Shown piece after piece: positions 9,426-18,676 of a stretch of DNA of 64,000 nucleotides (positions are counted from its first letter, which is position 1; every line of letters starts with the position of its first letter). A program made the translations under genes and the position numbers. The stretch is from NCBI RefSeq assembly GCF_014926405.1, contig NZ_JACXXJ020000005.1, forward strand, positions 2,733,001-2,797,000. Reading direction: 5' to 3'. This DNA is from Agrobacterium vitis. GTDB lineage: Bacteria > Pseudomonadota > Alphaproteobacteria > Rhizobiales > Rhizobiaceae. A model generated the notes under the pieces. That model ran no database searches, had not been told where the DNA came from, and saw only the letters and a program-made list of their open reading frames with translations.

Positions 9426-10118
9426 TCAACCCAGCGTGCTGACCCCGCCATTGCGACCGGACCATTCGAGTGGGGCATCCAGGAAGGATTCCACTTCCGA
9501 CAAGGTTTTGTCATCAAACAGTTTCTGGTCGCGGGCCACGGCCAGGACATTGCGCCAGGTGGCGATATAATGAAGTTTGACATTGCCGTTTTCGAAACGC
9601 TGATGGGCTTGCGGGAAGATTCCGTAGAAGAACAAAGCGATACCGTGATCAACCACACCGCCAGCGGCCCGCACGGCATCGATAAAGGTAAACATGCTGC
9701 CGCCTGCCGTCGTCAGGTCTTCGATAACAAGCACCCGGGCACCGTCAGGCATATGACCCTCGATCTGGGCGTTGCGGCCATGGCCCTTGGGCTGCTTGCG
9801 CACATAGATCATTGGCAGCGCCAGCCGATCGGCCAGCAGCGCGGCAAAGGGAATGCCCGCCGTCTCGCCACCGGCAATACAGTCGAATTGCTCGAAACCG
9901 GCATTGCGCAGCAGCGTGGCAACCGCAAAATCCATCACGGCAGAACGGACACGCGGATAGGACAGAAGCTTGCGGCAATCGATATAGACGGGGCTGCGCA
10001 TGCCGGAAGCCAGCTTGTAAGGCTCAGCGGCATTGAAATGCACCGCCTTGATTTCCCAGAGCATTTTCGCCAGCAATTCCGCCATGACGGCCGGATCGGA
10101 AAAGGAAGTCTGGGTCAT
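9426..10118 (-). CDS. pyrE: Orotate phosphoribosyltransferase
   Basis: A 230-residue PyrE, joining orotate and PRPP to give OMP in pyrimidine synthesis. The PRPP-binding motif [13 protein letters not shown] is at about 129-141, the pyrophosphate-binding [15 protein letters not shown] loop at 107-121, and [11 protein letters not shown] at 45-55. The frame stays open for 30 more codons upstream, but the ATG at 10118 has AGGAG five bases before it and matches the known N-terminus style. pyrC lies 1.7 kb away on the same strand, with an unrelated GGDEF gene between. Confidence 0.93.
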   Translation of the reverse strand: MTQTSFSDPAVMAELLAKMLWEIKAVHFNAAEPYKLASGMRSPVYIDCRKLLSYPRVRSAVMDFAVATLLRNAGFEQFDCIAGGETAGIPFAALLADRLALPMIYVRKQPKGHGRNAQIEGHMPDGARVLVIEDLTTAGGSMFTFIDAVRAAGGVVDHGIALFFYGIFPQAHQRFENGNVKLHYIATWRNVLAVARDQKLFDDKTLSEVESFLDAPLEWSGRNGGVSTLG

Positions 10119-10316
10119 CGGTGCTCCTGTCTTCTGCGCAAATGGGTCAGCCGGGCTGACCGCAGTCGCTCCGGCAATCACATGGCGAGGCTGCGGCGGA
10201 GTAGACATGTCCTTGCCTTTACCCGCGCGGCTTTAACGCATCCATGCCCATAGCAGGAAGCTGGAAGGCAGGCCAGAGGATATATCCGGGGATAAGCGCG
10301 CGCCATTTACAATCGA

Positions 10317-10342
10317 ACCGCCCTTTGTTTTCGGCGGTCTTT
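10317..10342. terminator. Possible stem-loop between pyrE leader and GGDEF gene
   Basis: ACCGCC/GGCGGT stem with a 10-base T-rich loop followed by CTTTTG on the plus strand. It lies 40 bases beyond the stop of the leftward GGDEF gene, so it could act as its terminator, although the T-run is on the other side. Confidence 0.35.
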
Positions 10343-10383
10343 TGTCGTTTCGGGAAACCGGTTCTGCTTTTCCTGGACATCCT

Positions 10384-11559
10384 TTAGGCGCTGTCGGCTT
10401 CCACTGACAGGCCACTCTCCCAGTTTGCCACTGCCGTTTCTACCCGGTTGCGACCGAGCCGTTTGGCATTGTAAAGCGCATTGTCCGCCAGGTTGAGGAT
10501 CTCATCGAAGGTCAGGCCGGATGCTGTGCCATAGGCAATGCCGACACTGGTCGTTGCGACGAAACTGTCCCCCTCCACCACGACTTCGCGATCCTGAAGC
10601 TGGCGCCGGATCCGCTCTCCGATCCACTCGGCCCGTCCTGGTGCAGCATTTTCCAGCACAGCGGCAAATTCTTCGCCTCCGAGGCGGGTAACGCTGGAAA
10701 GACCAATGGCTGCTTTCAGTTCCGCAGCCATATTACGGATCACCTCATCACCCACAGCATGACCGTAGCGGTCATTGATCGTTTTGAAACGGTCGATATC
10801 GAAGACCAGCATCGCCATATCCTCGTGGAAGGTTTTGGTACCATGTGCACTGAACAGCGCCCGGCGATTGCAAAGGCCTGTCAACGCATCGGTCATTGCC
10901 TCTAGCCGGTGCCGGGCAGTGATCCGGGTCTGATGCAGGGTCAGAGACAAGGCGCCGATACCACTCATGCCAGCAATGCAGACCGCCATATTGATATCTT
11001 CCACCCATCCGCTCGGTGCAACTTCCAGCTGCCACTGACCACGCTGGACCAAAGCCAGGGCGCAGGCGAGGAAAGAGAGGCTGGTGGCGCCATAAAGCAC
11101 GGCCATGCCGGAAAGCACGCCGGGCGATTCCGCCCGTCCAAGCCAGTATTGATGGGCAATTGCCAACATCACGATGGCGGTACTGGTGTTGAACAGCATA
11201 AAGCCAATGCCGCCATATCCCGACAGGAAGGCCGCACTCAGCGCGATGACAGCAACGCAGGAGACACCGATCAGCGTCTTGAAGGGTATAATCCCTGTGC
11301 GAAACTGCCTGGCGGCGGCATAAAGGATGAAGAAACCGGTGATGATCGAGGACATGGCCAGCGCGCCCAGACCTCGTGAAGGGGTCGAAGTGAAAAGGCC
11401 ATAGGCCAGAATTCCGACCATGGTGAGGGCAAGTCCGATAACCCAGCTGAGCAGAAAGGAGTTTTCCCGCCGCGCCATCCATGTTCCCAGAAAGGTGAAA
11501 AGAAGACACAGGGTGGAAACGCCCAGGGCGAGAAGTAAAGAACTAAAATCCACCATCAT
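10384..11559 (-). CDS. Membrane-bound diguanylate cyclase (GGDEF)
   Basis: A 391-residue protein with about six hydrophobic segments in residues 1-210 and a C-terminal GGDEF domain at about 220-380. The active-site motif is intact as GGEEF (294-298), and Asp254 in FDIDRFK is the usual metal ligand, so c-di-GMP synthesis is expected. The inhibitory I-site (RxxD five residues before GGEEF) is absent, as that stretch reads GLSSVTRL. The membrane part resembles integral sensory modules, with no recognisable ligand site. It may oppose the HD-GYP phosphodiesterase encoded at 12932-14020. Confidence 0.85.
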   Translation of the reverse strand: MMVDFSSLLLALGVSTLCLLFTFLGTWMARRENSFLLSWVIGLALTMVGILAYGLFTSTPSRGLGALAMSSIITGFFILYAAARQFRTGIIPFKTLIGVSCVAVIALSAAFLSGYGGIGFMLFNTSTAIVMLAIAHQYWLGRAESPGVLSGMAVLYGATSLSFLACALALVQRGQWQLEVAPSGWVEDINMAVCIAGMSGIGALSLTLHQTRITARHRLEAMTDALTGLCNRRALFSAHGTKTFHEDMAMLVFDIDRFKTINDRYGHAVGDEVIRNMAAELKAAIGLSSVTRLGGEEFAAVLENAAPGRAEWIGERIRRQLQDREVVVEGDSFVATTSVGIAYGTASGLTFDEILNLADNALYNAKRLGRNRVETAVANWESGLSVEADSA

Positions 11560-11770
11560 GTCTACCCTGAAACGCGTGAGTATGGGGGCGATAAGGTGGA
11601 ACCCGGCGCCCCCAAGAAAAAATGAAATACCCCAGATCGCGTTTCTGCCCGGACCGAGTCCAGGAATAGGTCTCTATGCCAATATTCGCCTTAAAAAGCT
11701 TCGCGGAGGATAAATTTCAGTTTTCCTTACTCCATCATGACCGTCAACTTGATGGATGATCCGCATCGGG

Positions 11771-12823
11771 TCAAGCCTGTATTGCGGCCTCGACGTCCCA
11801 ATGGATTGGAAACATCGGGTCGAAAACGGTGACGGGTCCAGCACCCGTTTCGATCTTTGCCGGAAAGGCGACCGGTGCGTCACGTCTGACCAGGGTTATC
11901 ATCTCGTCGTTTGGCTTAAGCCCATACCAGGCCGGACCGTTGAGCGAGACAAAGGCTTCCAACCGCTCCAGGGCCTCGTCCTCTTCAAACACATGGGCAA
12001 GGCAGCTCATCGTGTTGATGGATGTATAAATGCCCGCGCAGCCGCAACCGCATTCCTTCAAAGGATCGCCATGCGGGGCTGAATCCGTGCCGAGGAAAAA
12101 CCGGCTGTCACCTGAGGTCGCAGCGCGGCGCAAGGCAAGGCGATGGCTTTCGCGCTTGGCAACCGGCAGGCAATAATAATGCGGCCTGATGCCACCAACC
12201 AGAATGGCATTGCGGTTGATGATCAGATGATGGGTGGTAATCGAGCCAGCCAGATTGCTGCCAGCGCTGAGGATATAATCGATCCCATCGGATGTGGTGA
12301 CATGCTCCATCGTCACCTTCAGCTCTGGCAGACGGCGGCGCAGCGGATCGAGCACTGTGTCGATGAACACCGCCTCACGATCGAAAATATCCACCTCCGG
12401 CGTCGTCACCTCACCATGGACACAGAGCGGCAATCCGATTTTCGCCATCCGCTCCAGAACGGGCATCGCCTTGTCGAGATCGCGCACCCCGCCATGGGAA
12501 TTGGTGGTGGCACCGGCTGGATAGAGCTTCACCGCGGTGATCAGTCCGGTTGTCTTGCCCTCCTCAACATCATCAGGGCTGGTCTGCTCCGTCAGGTAAA
12601 GGGTCATCAGTGGCTCGAAGTGATCGCCCTTCGGCACGGCAGCCAGAATGCGCTGCCGATAAGCCTCTGCATCCGCTGTCGTCACCACCGGCGGCACCAG
12701 GTTCGGCATGATGATGGCGCGGGCGAAGTGCCGGCTGGTATCGCCGATCACACCTTCCAGCATGGCGCCGTCGCGGAGATGCAGGTGCCAGTCATCGGGG
12801 CGGCGAATGGTAAGCGAGCGCAT
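11771..12823 (-). CDS. pyrC: Dihydroorotase (type II, PyrC)
   Basis: A 350-residue zinc amidohydrolase that closes carbamoyl aspartate to dihydroorotate. Zinc ligands His13 and His15 are in DWHLHLRDG, the carboxylated Lys lies in [12 protein letters not shown], later His ligands are in CVHGEV and MEHVTT, and the catalytic Asp is in GTDSAPH. Its length equals that of class II enzymes of the E. coli PyrC type. The neighbours (GGDEF gene downstream, HD-GYP operon upstream) are unrelated in function. Confidence 0.93.
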   Translation of the reverse strand: MRSLTIRRPDDWHLHLRDGAMLEGVIGDTSRHFARAIIMPNLVPPVVTTADAEAYRQRILAAVPKGDHFEPLMTLYLTEQTSPDDVEEGKTTGLITAVKLYPAGATTNSHGGVRDLDKAMPVLERMAKIGLPLCVHGEVTTPEVDIFDREAVFIDTVLDPLRRRLPELKVTMEHVTTSDGIDYILSAGSNLAGSITTHHLIINRNAILVGGIRPHYYCLPVAKRESHRLALRRAATSGDSRFFLGTDSAPHGDPLKECGCGCAGIYTSINTMSCLAHVFEEDEALERLEAFVSLNGPAWYGLKPNDEMITLVRRDAPVAFPAKIETGAGPVTVFDPMFPIHWDVEAAIQA

Positions 12824-12931
12824 GGCGGATCTCCGGCGAGTATCAGGCTGAGCGGCGCTGCATACTGCTCGCGCCTTATATCCATGCTGGAAATACCATG
12901 TTCAGCGTTGGAGGCAAGCGCGGCAATGCCG

Positions 12932-14020
12932 TCAGGCGATTTTGTCCAACGGCAGGGCAGCGGCCTTTCTGGCTGCTTCCTCGGCCTGTTCACGCCGGTC
13001 GGCCTCAATAATCTCATGGATTGCCGGTAGCGCCCGTTCAAATGCGGCAACGCAGGCCGGGTCGAACTGACTTCCAGCCCGCGCCAACACATGCTCCACA
13101 GTCCGTTCATAGGACCAGGCAGGCTTATAGGGGCGCTCAGTGGTCAGGGCGTCGAAATTGTCGGCAATACAAACGATCCGGCCGGACAGGGGAATGGCAT
13201 CGCCTGCCAGGCGGTTGGGATAGCCTTGCCCATCCCAGCGCTCATGGTGGCTGGCGGCGATTTCAGCGGCAAGCTGAAGCAGCGAGGAATGAGACTGGGC
13301 GAGAATGTCACTGCCGATTTGGGCGTGGGATTGCATCTGGCGATATTCGGATTCGGTCAGCCGGCCCTGCTTGAGCAAGACCGTGTCGGGCATGGCGACC
13401 TTGCCGATGTCATGCATCGGCGCTGCCAGCTTCAGATCGGTGCAGAACTGCTCCGGCAATCCCATTTCACGGGCGATGGCCTGTGCATAGGCGGCGACCC
13501 GCAAGGTATGGCGCGACGTATCCGGGTCCTTGTAGCCGGCTGCCAGCGTCAGGCGTTCAATGATTTCCTGTTCGCGCTGCCGCAACTCGCCCACGGCCCT
13601 GTCCACTTCGCGTCGCAGCCATTCGGCCTGGTCCGCCAGCTGACGACGGGCAATCGACAGGCTGACGATATTGTGGATGCGGGCCTGGAATTCGATCGGG
13701 TTAACCGGCTTGGTCAGGAAGTCGATAGCCCCGGCATTCAACGCGGCCATCCGCGTTGTCATATCCTTGTCGGCGGTGATGAACACGACCGGCACCTGGG
13801 CATATTTCTCGAACCTTACGATCTCTGTGTAAAGCTCGACGCCATTATACACCGGCATCTGGTAATCGATGATGGCAACATCGAAATCCAGCTCCGGCAG
13901 CGCGGAGAGCACCTCTTCCGGGGTTGAAAAGGCCACGGGCTCGCAATGGTCGATTTTCTTGACCAGGCGGGTCAGCAGTTTCAAATTGGTATTGTTATCA
14001 TCAACCAGCAATATGCGCAT
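12932..14020 (-). CDS. Response regulator with HD-GYP c-di-GMP phosphodiesterase domain
   Basis: A 362-residue two-domain regulator. The receiver spans residues 1-120 with Asp52 as phosphoacceptor, acidic Asp7-Asp8 and Lys104. A helical linker (about 125-155) leads to an HD-GYP domain with His203-Asp204 in HDIGK and HHERWDGQGYP at 258-268, so the catalytic signature is complete and hydrolysis of c-di-GMP is expected. It is the last gene of a leftward run with the hybrid kinase, 108 bases downstream of it, and is the probable output of that system. Confidence 0.88.
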   Translation of the reverse strand: MRILLVDDNNTNLKLLTRLVKKIDHCEPVAFSTPEEVLSALPELDFDVAIIDYQMPVYNGVELYTEIVRFEKYAQVPVVFITADKDMTTRMAALNAGAIDFLTKPVNPIEFQARIHNIVSLSIARRQLADQAEWLRREVDRAVGELRQREQEIIERLTLAAGYKDPDTSRHTLRVAAYAQAIAREMGLPEQFCTDLKLAAPMHDIGKVAMPDTVLLKQGRLTESEYRQMQSHAQIGSDILAQSHSSLLQLAAEIAASHHERWDGQGYPNRLAGDAIPLSGRIVCIADNFDALTTERPYKPAWSYERTVEHVLARAGSQFDPACVAAFERALPAIHEIIEADRREQAEEAARKAAALPLDKIA

Positions 14021-14128
14021 TATAGCCTCCGCGACCGTCAGGCCACCTGTTTCAATTGTCTGCGGGGTTCAATGCGCCCCGTAGGTTTCCCCAAGCGCTC
14101 CCTCAGGGGTTGGAATGGTTCCGCCGTT

Positions 14129-16384
14129 TCAGGCTCCTACCAGTTTGAGCTTCATCAAATCCACCTCTTGCGTCAACCTGTGAACGGCATCCGGCGTTGG
14201 CTGCTGCACTCTTAACGCATGGGCAAAGCCTGCAATATCGTTCAAACCAACATTGACGGCAGCCCCCTTGATCGTGTGGAGCACGCGATCGATTTCGCGG
14301 GGATTGCGCTGGGCCATGGCATTGTGCAGTTCGCCAAGCAGCTGGGCCGCGTCGTCAAAAAACGATTCAATCAGTTCCTGGTAGATCTCTTCGCCCAGAG
14401 CCTCGACCAGTTCGTCATGGCGGGCCTCGTCAAGCCCGTTAATCTCGTCAAGATGCTGTTGAAGCGTCAGTGGGCTATGGTCCAACACACTGTCTTGCTG
14501 AGGCTTGGTCTCAACCGGCTCCTCACCCGAGACCTGTTCGCGGTCCACCGGTGCAAAACTGAGAATGAGGTCGCGCAGGCGGTTCATGGTCACGGGTTTG
14601 GATTCAAATCCCACCATGCCGGCAGCGCGGCACCGACGGCGATCGTCGTCAGAAGCATTTGCGGTCATGGCAACAATCGGCGTCAAGGCGGAAGCCCCGC
14701 CGCGCTCGATGATATGACGGGTTGCCTCGATACCGTCCATGACCGGCATTTGCATATCCATCAGGATCATGTCGAAGACTTCCCGCTCGGTGCGGGCGAC
14801 CGCCTGGGCACCATCGCCAGCCACAACCACATCCTGGCCGAGTTTCGACAGGAAACGGCTGGCAACCTGCTGGTTGACCCGGTTATCCTCCACCAGAAGG
14901 ATCTTCAGACGGGGCAAATCCGCGCTGCTGTGGCGGGCATTCTGGCGGACATCGTCCTTTCCGGCTGCCATGACCGGCAGTTCGAACCAGAAGATGCTGC
15001 CGACCCCAACCGTGCTGCTCATGCCCAGTTCGCCGCCAAGCTTCTCGACAATCTGCTTGCAGATTGTCAGCCCAAGCCCGGTACCACCATATTTGCGGCT
15101 GATGCTGGCATCGACCTGCGAAAATGGCTTGAACAATTTGGCAAGCCCAGTCTCGTCGATGCCGATGCCGGTATCTTCCACCTCAAACCGCAACATCAAA
15201 GCGCTGCCGCGATAGAATTCGCGCAGCCTTAGTGTCACCACGCCGTTCTGGGTGAATTTGATGGCATTGCTGAGCAGATTGAGCAGAACCTGGCGCAGGC
15301 GAGTGGGATCGGTGCGCACGTAGAGCGCATCGAGAGACACCGGAATATCCAGCACCAGCTGGTTGTCCTGATCGTCGGAGCGGCCCTGCATGATGCTGAT
15401 GGTATTTTCAGCCAGGCTGGAAATATCGACGGCGCGTTCTTCCAGCTCCAGCTTGCCATGCTCGATCTTGGAGTAATCCAGGATCTCGTTGATCACTTCC
15501 AGCAGCGCTTCGCCAGACGAGCGGATGGTCTTGACGCTTTGCAGGGCATCAGACGGCAGCTGCGAATATTCCAGCAATTCGGCCATGCCCAGGATGGCAT
15601 TGAGCGGTGTGCGGATTTCATGGCCCATGGTGGCCATGAACTGGGATTTGGCCCGATTGCCGGAATCGGCGGCCTCGTAAGCATCCGACAGTTCCCTGGT
15701 CATGGTTTCCAGGCGGCGGCTGGTCTCGCGGACCGACTTGAGCTGGCGGTGTAACGTGACGACGAGAAAGATTACCGACGCCATCAACAGACCGAGCATA
15801 ATGGCCGAGGTCTTTTCCATCTCGAACATGGCGCTGCGGATGGTGGAGCGTTGGTTGCCAACGTAGGAATTGGTGTAGATCAACAGGTCGTTGGTTTGCG
15901 CGCACAAGACATCCAGGTCCCGCTTCACCTCTTCAATCTGTTGAGTGTCCGGTACGACGCCAGTTTGAAATCCATCCAAAACCGGTTCTATTTTCCGGAT
16001 GATGTCGCCGATGCTTTGCAAATGGCCTGATATCGTCGTGTCACTGTTGAAATAGCTACCGAATTTGGAATCATTGACCAGGTTTATCCGGGACAGGAGG
16101 ATATCGTAGCGCATAGACACTTGCGCGATTGCCTTCTCGTCGCTGGCACCCTGGTTGCTGGCTTCCACCAGGACATAATCGAGGGCGCGCGCTTCCCGGT
16201 CCAATTGGTAGATCGACCAGACTGCGTTTTCCCGGATATCGTCAAACAGCAGGCGGTAGCGATCCGATACGTCCTTGAACAGCAGAAGAAATGTCAGCAG
16301 CAAGACACCCGACAGGATCAACAGGATCAAGGTCGTCTTTGGCTGCGTTTGACGTTTTTGCGCCGTGGCGGGAGCGAGCAGCAT
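14129..16384 (-). CDS. Hybrid sensor histidine kinase with receiver and HPt domains
   Basis: A 751-residue inner-membrane kinase. TM1 is about 19-36 and TM2 about 195-212, enclosing a mostly helical periplasmic sensor. The HisKA box has phospho-His255 (GHEIRTP), the ATPase contains DTGIG and GGTGLGL, the receiver has Asp543 and Lys596, and a C-terminal HPt has His703 in HTIKGAA. All four phosphorelay residues are present. A TTG start 30 bases upstream is possible, but the ATG at 16384 overlaps the stop of the preceding gene (TGATG) and has GAGG before it, so translation is coupled. The neighbouring periplasmic protein may be its sensor partner. Confidence 0.88.
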   Translation of the reverse strand: MLLAPATAQKRQTQPKTTLILLILSGVLLLTFLLLFKDVSDRYRLLFDDIRENAVWSIYQLDREARALDYVLVEASNQGASDEKAIAQVSMRYDILLSRINLVNDSKFGSYFNSDTTISGHLQSIGDIIRKIEPVLDGFQTGVVPDTQQIEEVKRDLDVLCAQTNDLLIYTNSYVGNQRSTIRSAMFEMEKTSAIMLGLLMASVIFLVVTLHRQLKSVRETSRRLETMTRELSDAYEAADSGNRAKSQFMATMGHEIRTPLNAILGMAELLEYSQLPSDALQSVKTIRSSGEALLEVINEILDYSKIEHGKLELEERAVDISSLAENTISIMQGRSDDQDNQLVLDIPVSLDALYVRTDPTRLRQVLLNLLSNAIKFTQNGVVTLRLREFYRGSALMLRFEVEDTGIGIDETGLAKLFKPFSQVDASISRKYGGTGLGLTICKQIVEKLGGELGMSSTVGVGSIFWFELPVMAAGKDDVRQNARHSSADLPRLKILLVEDNRVNQQVASRFLSKLGQDVVVAGDGAQAVARTEREVFDMILMDMQMPVMDGIEATRHIIERGGASALTPIVAMTANASDDDRRRCRAAGMVGFESKPVTMNRLRDLILSFAPVDREQVSGEEPVETKPQQDSVLDHSPLTLQQHLDEINGLDEARHDELVEALGEEIYQELIESFFDDAAQLLGELHNAMAQRNPREIDRVLHTIKGAAVNVGLNDIAGFAHALRVQQPTPDAVHRLTQEVDLMKLKLVGA

Positions 16385-16878
16385 CACCGAACCTCGAGCG
16401 ATTTGATCTGCCAAACGGAGCGCGCGAAATAGGTTTCCGTATAGAGACTGCTGTCCTCGTCGAAGGGATAGATCACCATCATCGGGCCCTTGTCGCGCAC
16501 CGGCATGGTTTCGCCGTCCGTGCGTGTGGCAAGGATAATGTTGAGCCCGGTTACATCCTCTGGCGGAATGACTGCCGAATAGTCATTGAGCGCTCGTACC
16601 GTGACAGCTCCCCGCCCGGCACCGGCGGCATCCAGAACAGCGCGCAGCAAGGGGCCGGAATAGGTGGCCGGCTTTTTCGTCCATGGGGTCTCAAGCGTCA
16701 CGGTCCGTCCTGGCAAGGCGTCCAGCATGGCGAGATCGAAAATGGCCTTGTCGCCGCTATTGGAGTGGGAAAGCTTGCCTTCGACAGTCAGGATGACGGC
16801 ACCCTTGGGCTTGTCGAGCGCCTCGGCGCGCGGTACCAAGGCAAAAAGCAAGGCGATGGCGAGGACATATCCTTTCAT
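16384..16878 (-). CDS. Periplasmic sulfite-oxidase-fold (molybdopterin-binding-like) protein without cofactor cysteine
   Basis: A 164-residue secreted protein: signal peptide 1-20 (cut after AEA), then a domain resembling the oxidoreductase molybdopterin-binding (SUOX) fold, with GPLLRAVLDAAG and AVIPPEDV segments typical of that family. The entire protein has no cysteine, so the Mo-ligating Cys of sulfite oxidases is missing and enzymatic use of Moco is unlikely. Its ATG overlaps the stop of the upstream receiver (ATGA), and its stop overlaps the start of the hybrid kinase. That tight coupling suggests a ligand-binding or accessory sensor role for the kinase, which is inference. Confidence 0.7.
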   Translation of the reverse strand: MKGYVLAIALLFALVPRAEALDKPKGAVILTVEGKLSHSNSGDKAIFDLAMLDALPGRTVTLETPWTKKPATYSGPLLRAVLDAAGAGRGAVTVRALNDYSAVIPPEDVTGLNIILATRTDGETMPVRDKGPMMVIYPFDEDSSLYTETYFARSVWQIKSLEVR

Positions 16879-17276
16879 CGGACCACAGCGCCCCGCGCTT
16901 CACCCGCAACGCTGCCGCCACGGTAATTGGCGATCAATTGGCGGAAGGTCAGGGCTTCAACCGGCTTGGTCAAAAAGTCGGTAATGCCGACCTGACGGGC
17001 GGCCTGGCGCAGTCCCGGTTCATTGTCGGCGGTGACCATAATGATCGGCACCTGGTCATAACGGCCGAGCTGGCGGAGCGTGGTGACAAATTGCAAACCG
17101 CTCATACCCGGCAGGATCTGATCGACGATCAACAGATCGAATAGCGTTTGGTGACACAGAACCAGCGCCTCATTGGCATCGGCCTGCACGATGATTTCAT
17201 CATCGGCGACCTTGCGTGCCAGATGTTTCAGGATCATCGCGTTGGTGGCATTGTCTTCAACGATCAGAATGCTCAT
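16875..17276 (-). CDS. Single-domain response regulator (CheY-like)
   Basis: A 133-residue stand-alone receiver with acidic Glu7-Asp8, phosphoacceptor Asp52 (IVDQILPG), Thr/Ser at VTAD and Lys104 in FLTKPV. No output domain follows. The ATG at 17276 has GGAGG seven bases upstream; the longer open frame to 17327 lacks a site. It opens the four-gene overlapping operon (receiver, SUOX-like protein, hybrid kinase, HD-GYP regulator), and is a likely phosphate acceptor or sink for the HPt domain. Confidence 0.85.
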   Translation of the reverse strand: MSILIVEDNATNAMILKHLARKVADDEIIVQADANEALVLCHQTLFDLLIVDQILPGMSGLQFVTTLRQLGRYDQVPIIMVTADNEPGLRQAARQVGITDFLTKPVEALTFRQLIANYRGGSVAGEARGAVVR

Positions 17277-17600
17277 GGTTTCCTCCGTTGAGGGTTTTCG
17301 CTGGGACAGCAGACCTGATGACAACACATCCGCAACGGTCGGGCGGACTGTCGCATTCGGGCAGCATCATGTCAGGATTGCATTTTCCATGCTGGACCTT
17401 GCGGGGAGCAGTCTGCATCATGCAGAACCAAGTCAGCGCTCCAAGTCTCAGCGATTACCCTTGCTTGTAGCAGGGGCACACTGAAATTGACTAAAGCAAT
17501 AAGCTAAAATTTTAGTTTTTCTTGTTTTAGGGCAATTGGCGAGATCCATGAGGGACCGTCGCCTTGAATTTCGACCTAAACCATTGGGAAAAATAACAAT
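17277..17600. other. Intergenic region between receiver operon and Crp/Fnr gene
   Basis: 324 bases without a gene. It should contain the promoter of the leftward receiver operon and the 3' end of the Crp/Fnr transcript. CTAAAATTTTAG at 17504-17515 is a perfect 12-base palindrome in an AT-rich stretch with T-runs. It might aid termination, or bind a regulator, but nothing decides between these. Confidence 0.35.
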
Positions 17601-18341
17601 TCATGCAAAATCGAATTGCGACAGGCGCCGCAATAACTCATGGGGCTGACGGATGACAATCGCATTACGGTTGCGTTCAATCACCCCATCCTGCACCAGA
17701 CGCGACATCTCGCGTGAGACGGTTTCGCGGCGTGCGCCAACATGTTCGGCTAAAGCCGCGTGAATGATCACCGGAGAGATCGTACGCTGCTGAGGCTTGT
17801 CCTCAGAGGGTTTCGACAATCGTAGCAAGGTTGTGTAAAGGCGGTGCCGCACATCGAGATAGGAAAACTCGCATATTCTGGCATGCAGGACGTGCATGCG
17901 CTGAACCAATACGGACAGAAGGCTCAGACAGACGGTGTGTTTTTGAGCGATAATGTCATTGAAGACGTCCACTGGCATTCGAACCAGCGTCGCATCGGTG
18001 GTGGCCATCAGACAGAGATTATAGCCTTCAGCGCGTATCGCATCCATTTCTGCCATAGTGCCGCCGGGGCCGATCATATCCAGAAATAACTCCTTTCCGG
18101 CTGAAACACGCAGCGTCGCACGCAGAGCGCCGGACAGGACGACGAGCACAATTTCGGGCCTGATGCCATAATCGAGGACAATCGTGCCACCCGAAACGCT
18201 CTCAACGGTGCAGAGTTGCGACCATGCCCTATCTTCTTCCGGTGTCAGGCTGGTGAAAATATCCGCCTTGGCCAGAAACATGCCCGTATCTGTCATGTCC
18301 GTATCTGCCATGCCAGTATCAGCAGTATCTTCCGATGTCAT
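17601..18341 (-). CDS. Crp/Fnr family transcriptional regulator
   Basis: A 246-residue regulator with an N-terminal cyclic-nucleotide-binding-type beta roll (about 25-145), a long dimerisation helix, and a Crp-type helix-turn-helix near the C-terminus (LAEHVGARRETVSREMSRL). The N-terminal Cys cluster of FNR oxygen sensors is absent, so an Fe-S sensor is unlikely. The ATG at 18341 has AAGGGG upstream. Residues 7-21 are three imperfect 5-residue repeats ending in Met, encoded by 15-base units. The effector and targets are not evident, and it stands alone on its strand. Confidence 0.82.
   Translation of the reverse strand: MTSEDTADTGMADTDMTDTGMFLAKADIFTSLTPEEDRAWSQLCTVESVSGGTIVLDYGIRPEIVLVVLSGALRATLRVSAGKELFLDMIGPGGTMAEMDAIRAEGYNLCLMATTDATLVRMPVDVFNDIIAQKHTVCLSLLSVLVQRMHVLHARICEFSYLDVRHRLYTTLLRLSKPSEDKPQQRTISPVIIHAALAEHVGARRETVSREMSRLVQDGVIERNRNAIVIRQPHELLRRLSQFDFA
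18279..18323 (-). repeat. Triple 15-base in-frame repeat at the start of the Crp/Fnr gene
   Basis: Three adjacent 15-base units encode (A/A/T)DT(G/D/G)M. Each unit ends in ATG, so each could serve as an alternative start codon. A change in copy number would keep the frame and only shorten or lengthen the N-terminus. Confidence 0.6.
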
Positions 18342-18676
18342 TGCGTCCCCTTGCCGAAAGCACCATGCGCTTTGCCAATCGTCCGAAATTCGCTTTGCCA
18401 CGGTGTGGCATCGTGTCCAAAACCGGTTGCTGCTGCTCTGCCGAAAACCCTAGATTTAAAAAGCTTGCCTTAGGAAAATTGCAACCCGGCTTTCCTGAAA
18501 AGACAAACGAAAACAAAAGAAATGGCACGATAGCCAGTTCCGTATGAAACTGACAGACTGTAGTACGGTGTAATCAACACAATTGACAACCTTAAGAATA
18601 GATGGGTTTGTGACGATCCCTCACGTTTTAAGATTACCGATGTCGGGAGGCCCCCAGCTGGGCGCCATCACAGCTC
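18342..18676. other. Intergenic region with short dispersed repeat
   Basis: 335 bases between the racemase-family gene and the Crp/Fnr gene, both leftward. It contains a short repeat (18487-18522) shared with 23856-23896 and a 10-base palindrome CCCAGCTGGG near 18655 that may mark the end of the racemase-family transcript. No coding region is convincing here. Confidence 0.4.
18487..18522 (+). repeat. Dispersed repeat (copy 1 of 2)
   Basis: Begins CGGCTTTCCTGAAAAGACAA and continues into an A-rich tail. About 27 of 34 bases match the minus strand of 23856-23896. Both copies are intergenic. No transposase, terminal repeat or target duplication is visible. Confidence 0.45.

Noticed and set aside
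17504..17515. CTAAAATTTTAG palindrome as a Crp/Fnr operator
   Set aside because: Does not resemble TTGAT-N4-ATCAA or TGTGA-N6-TCACA and lies downstream of the regulator gene.
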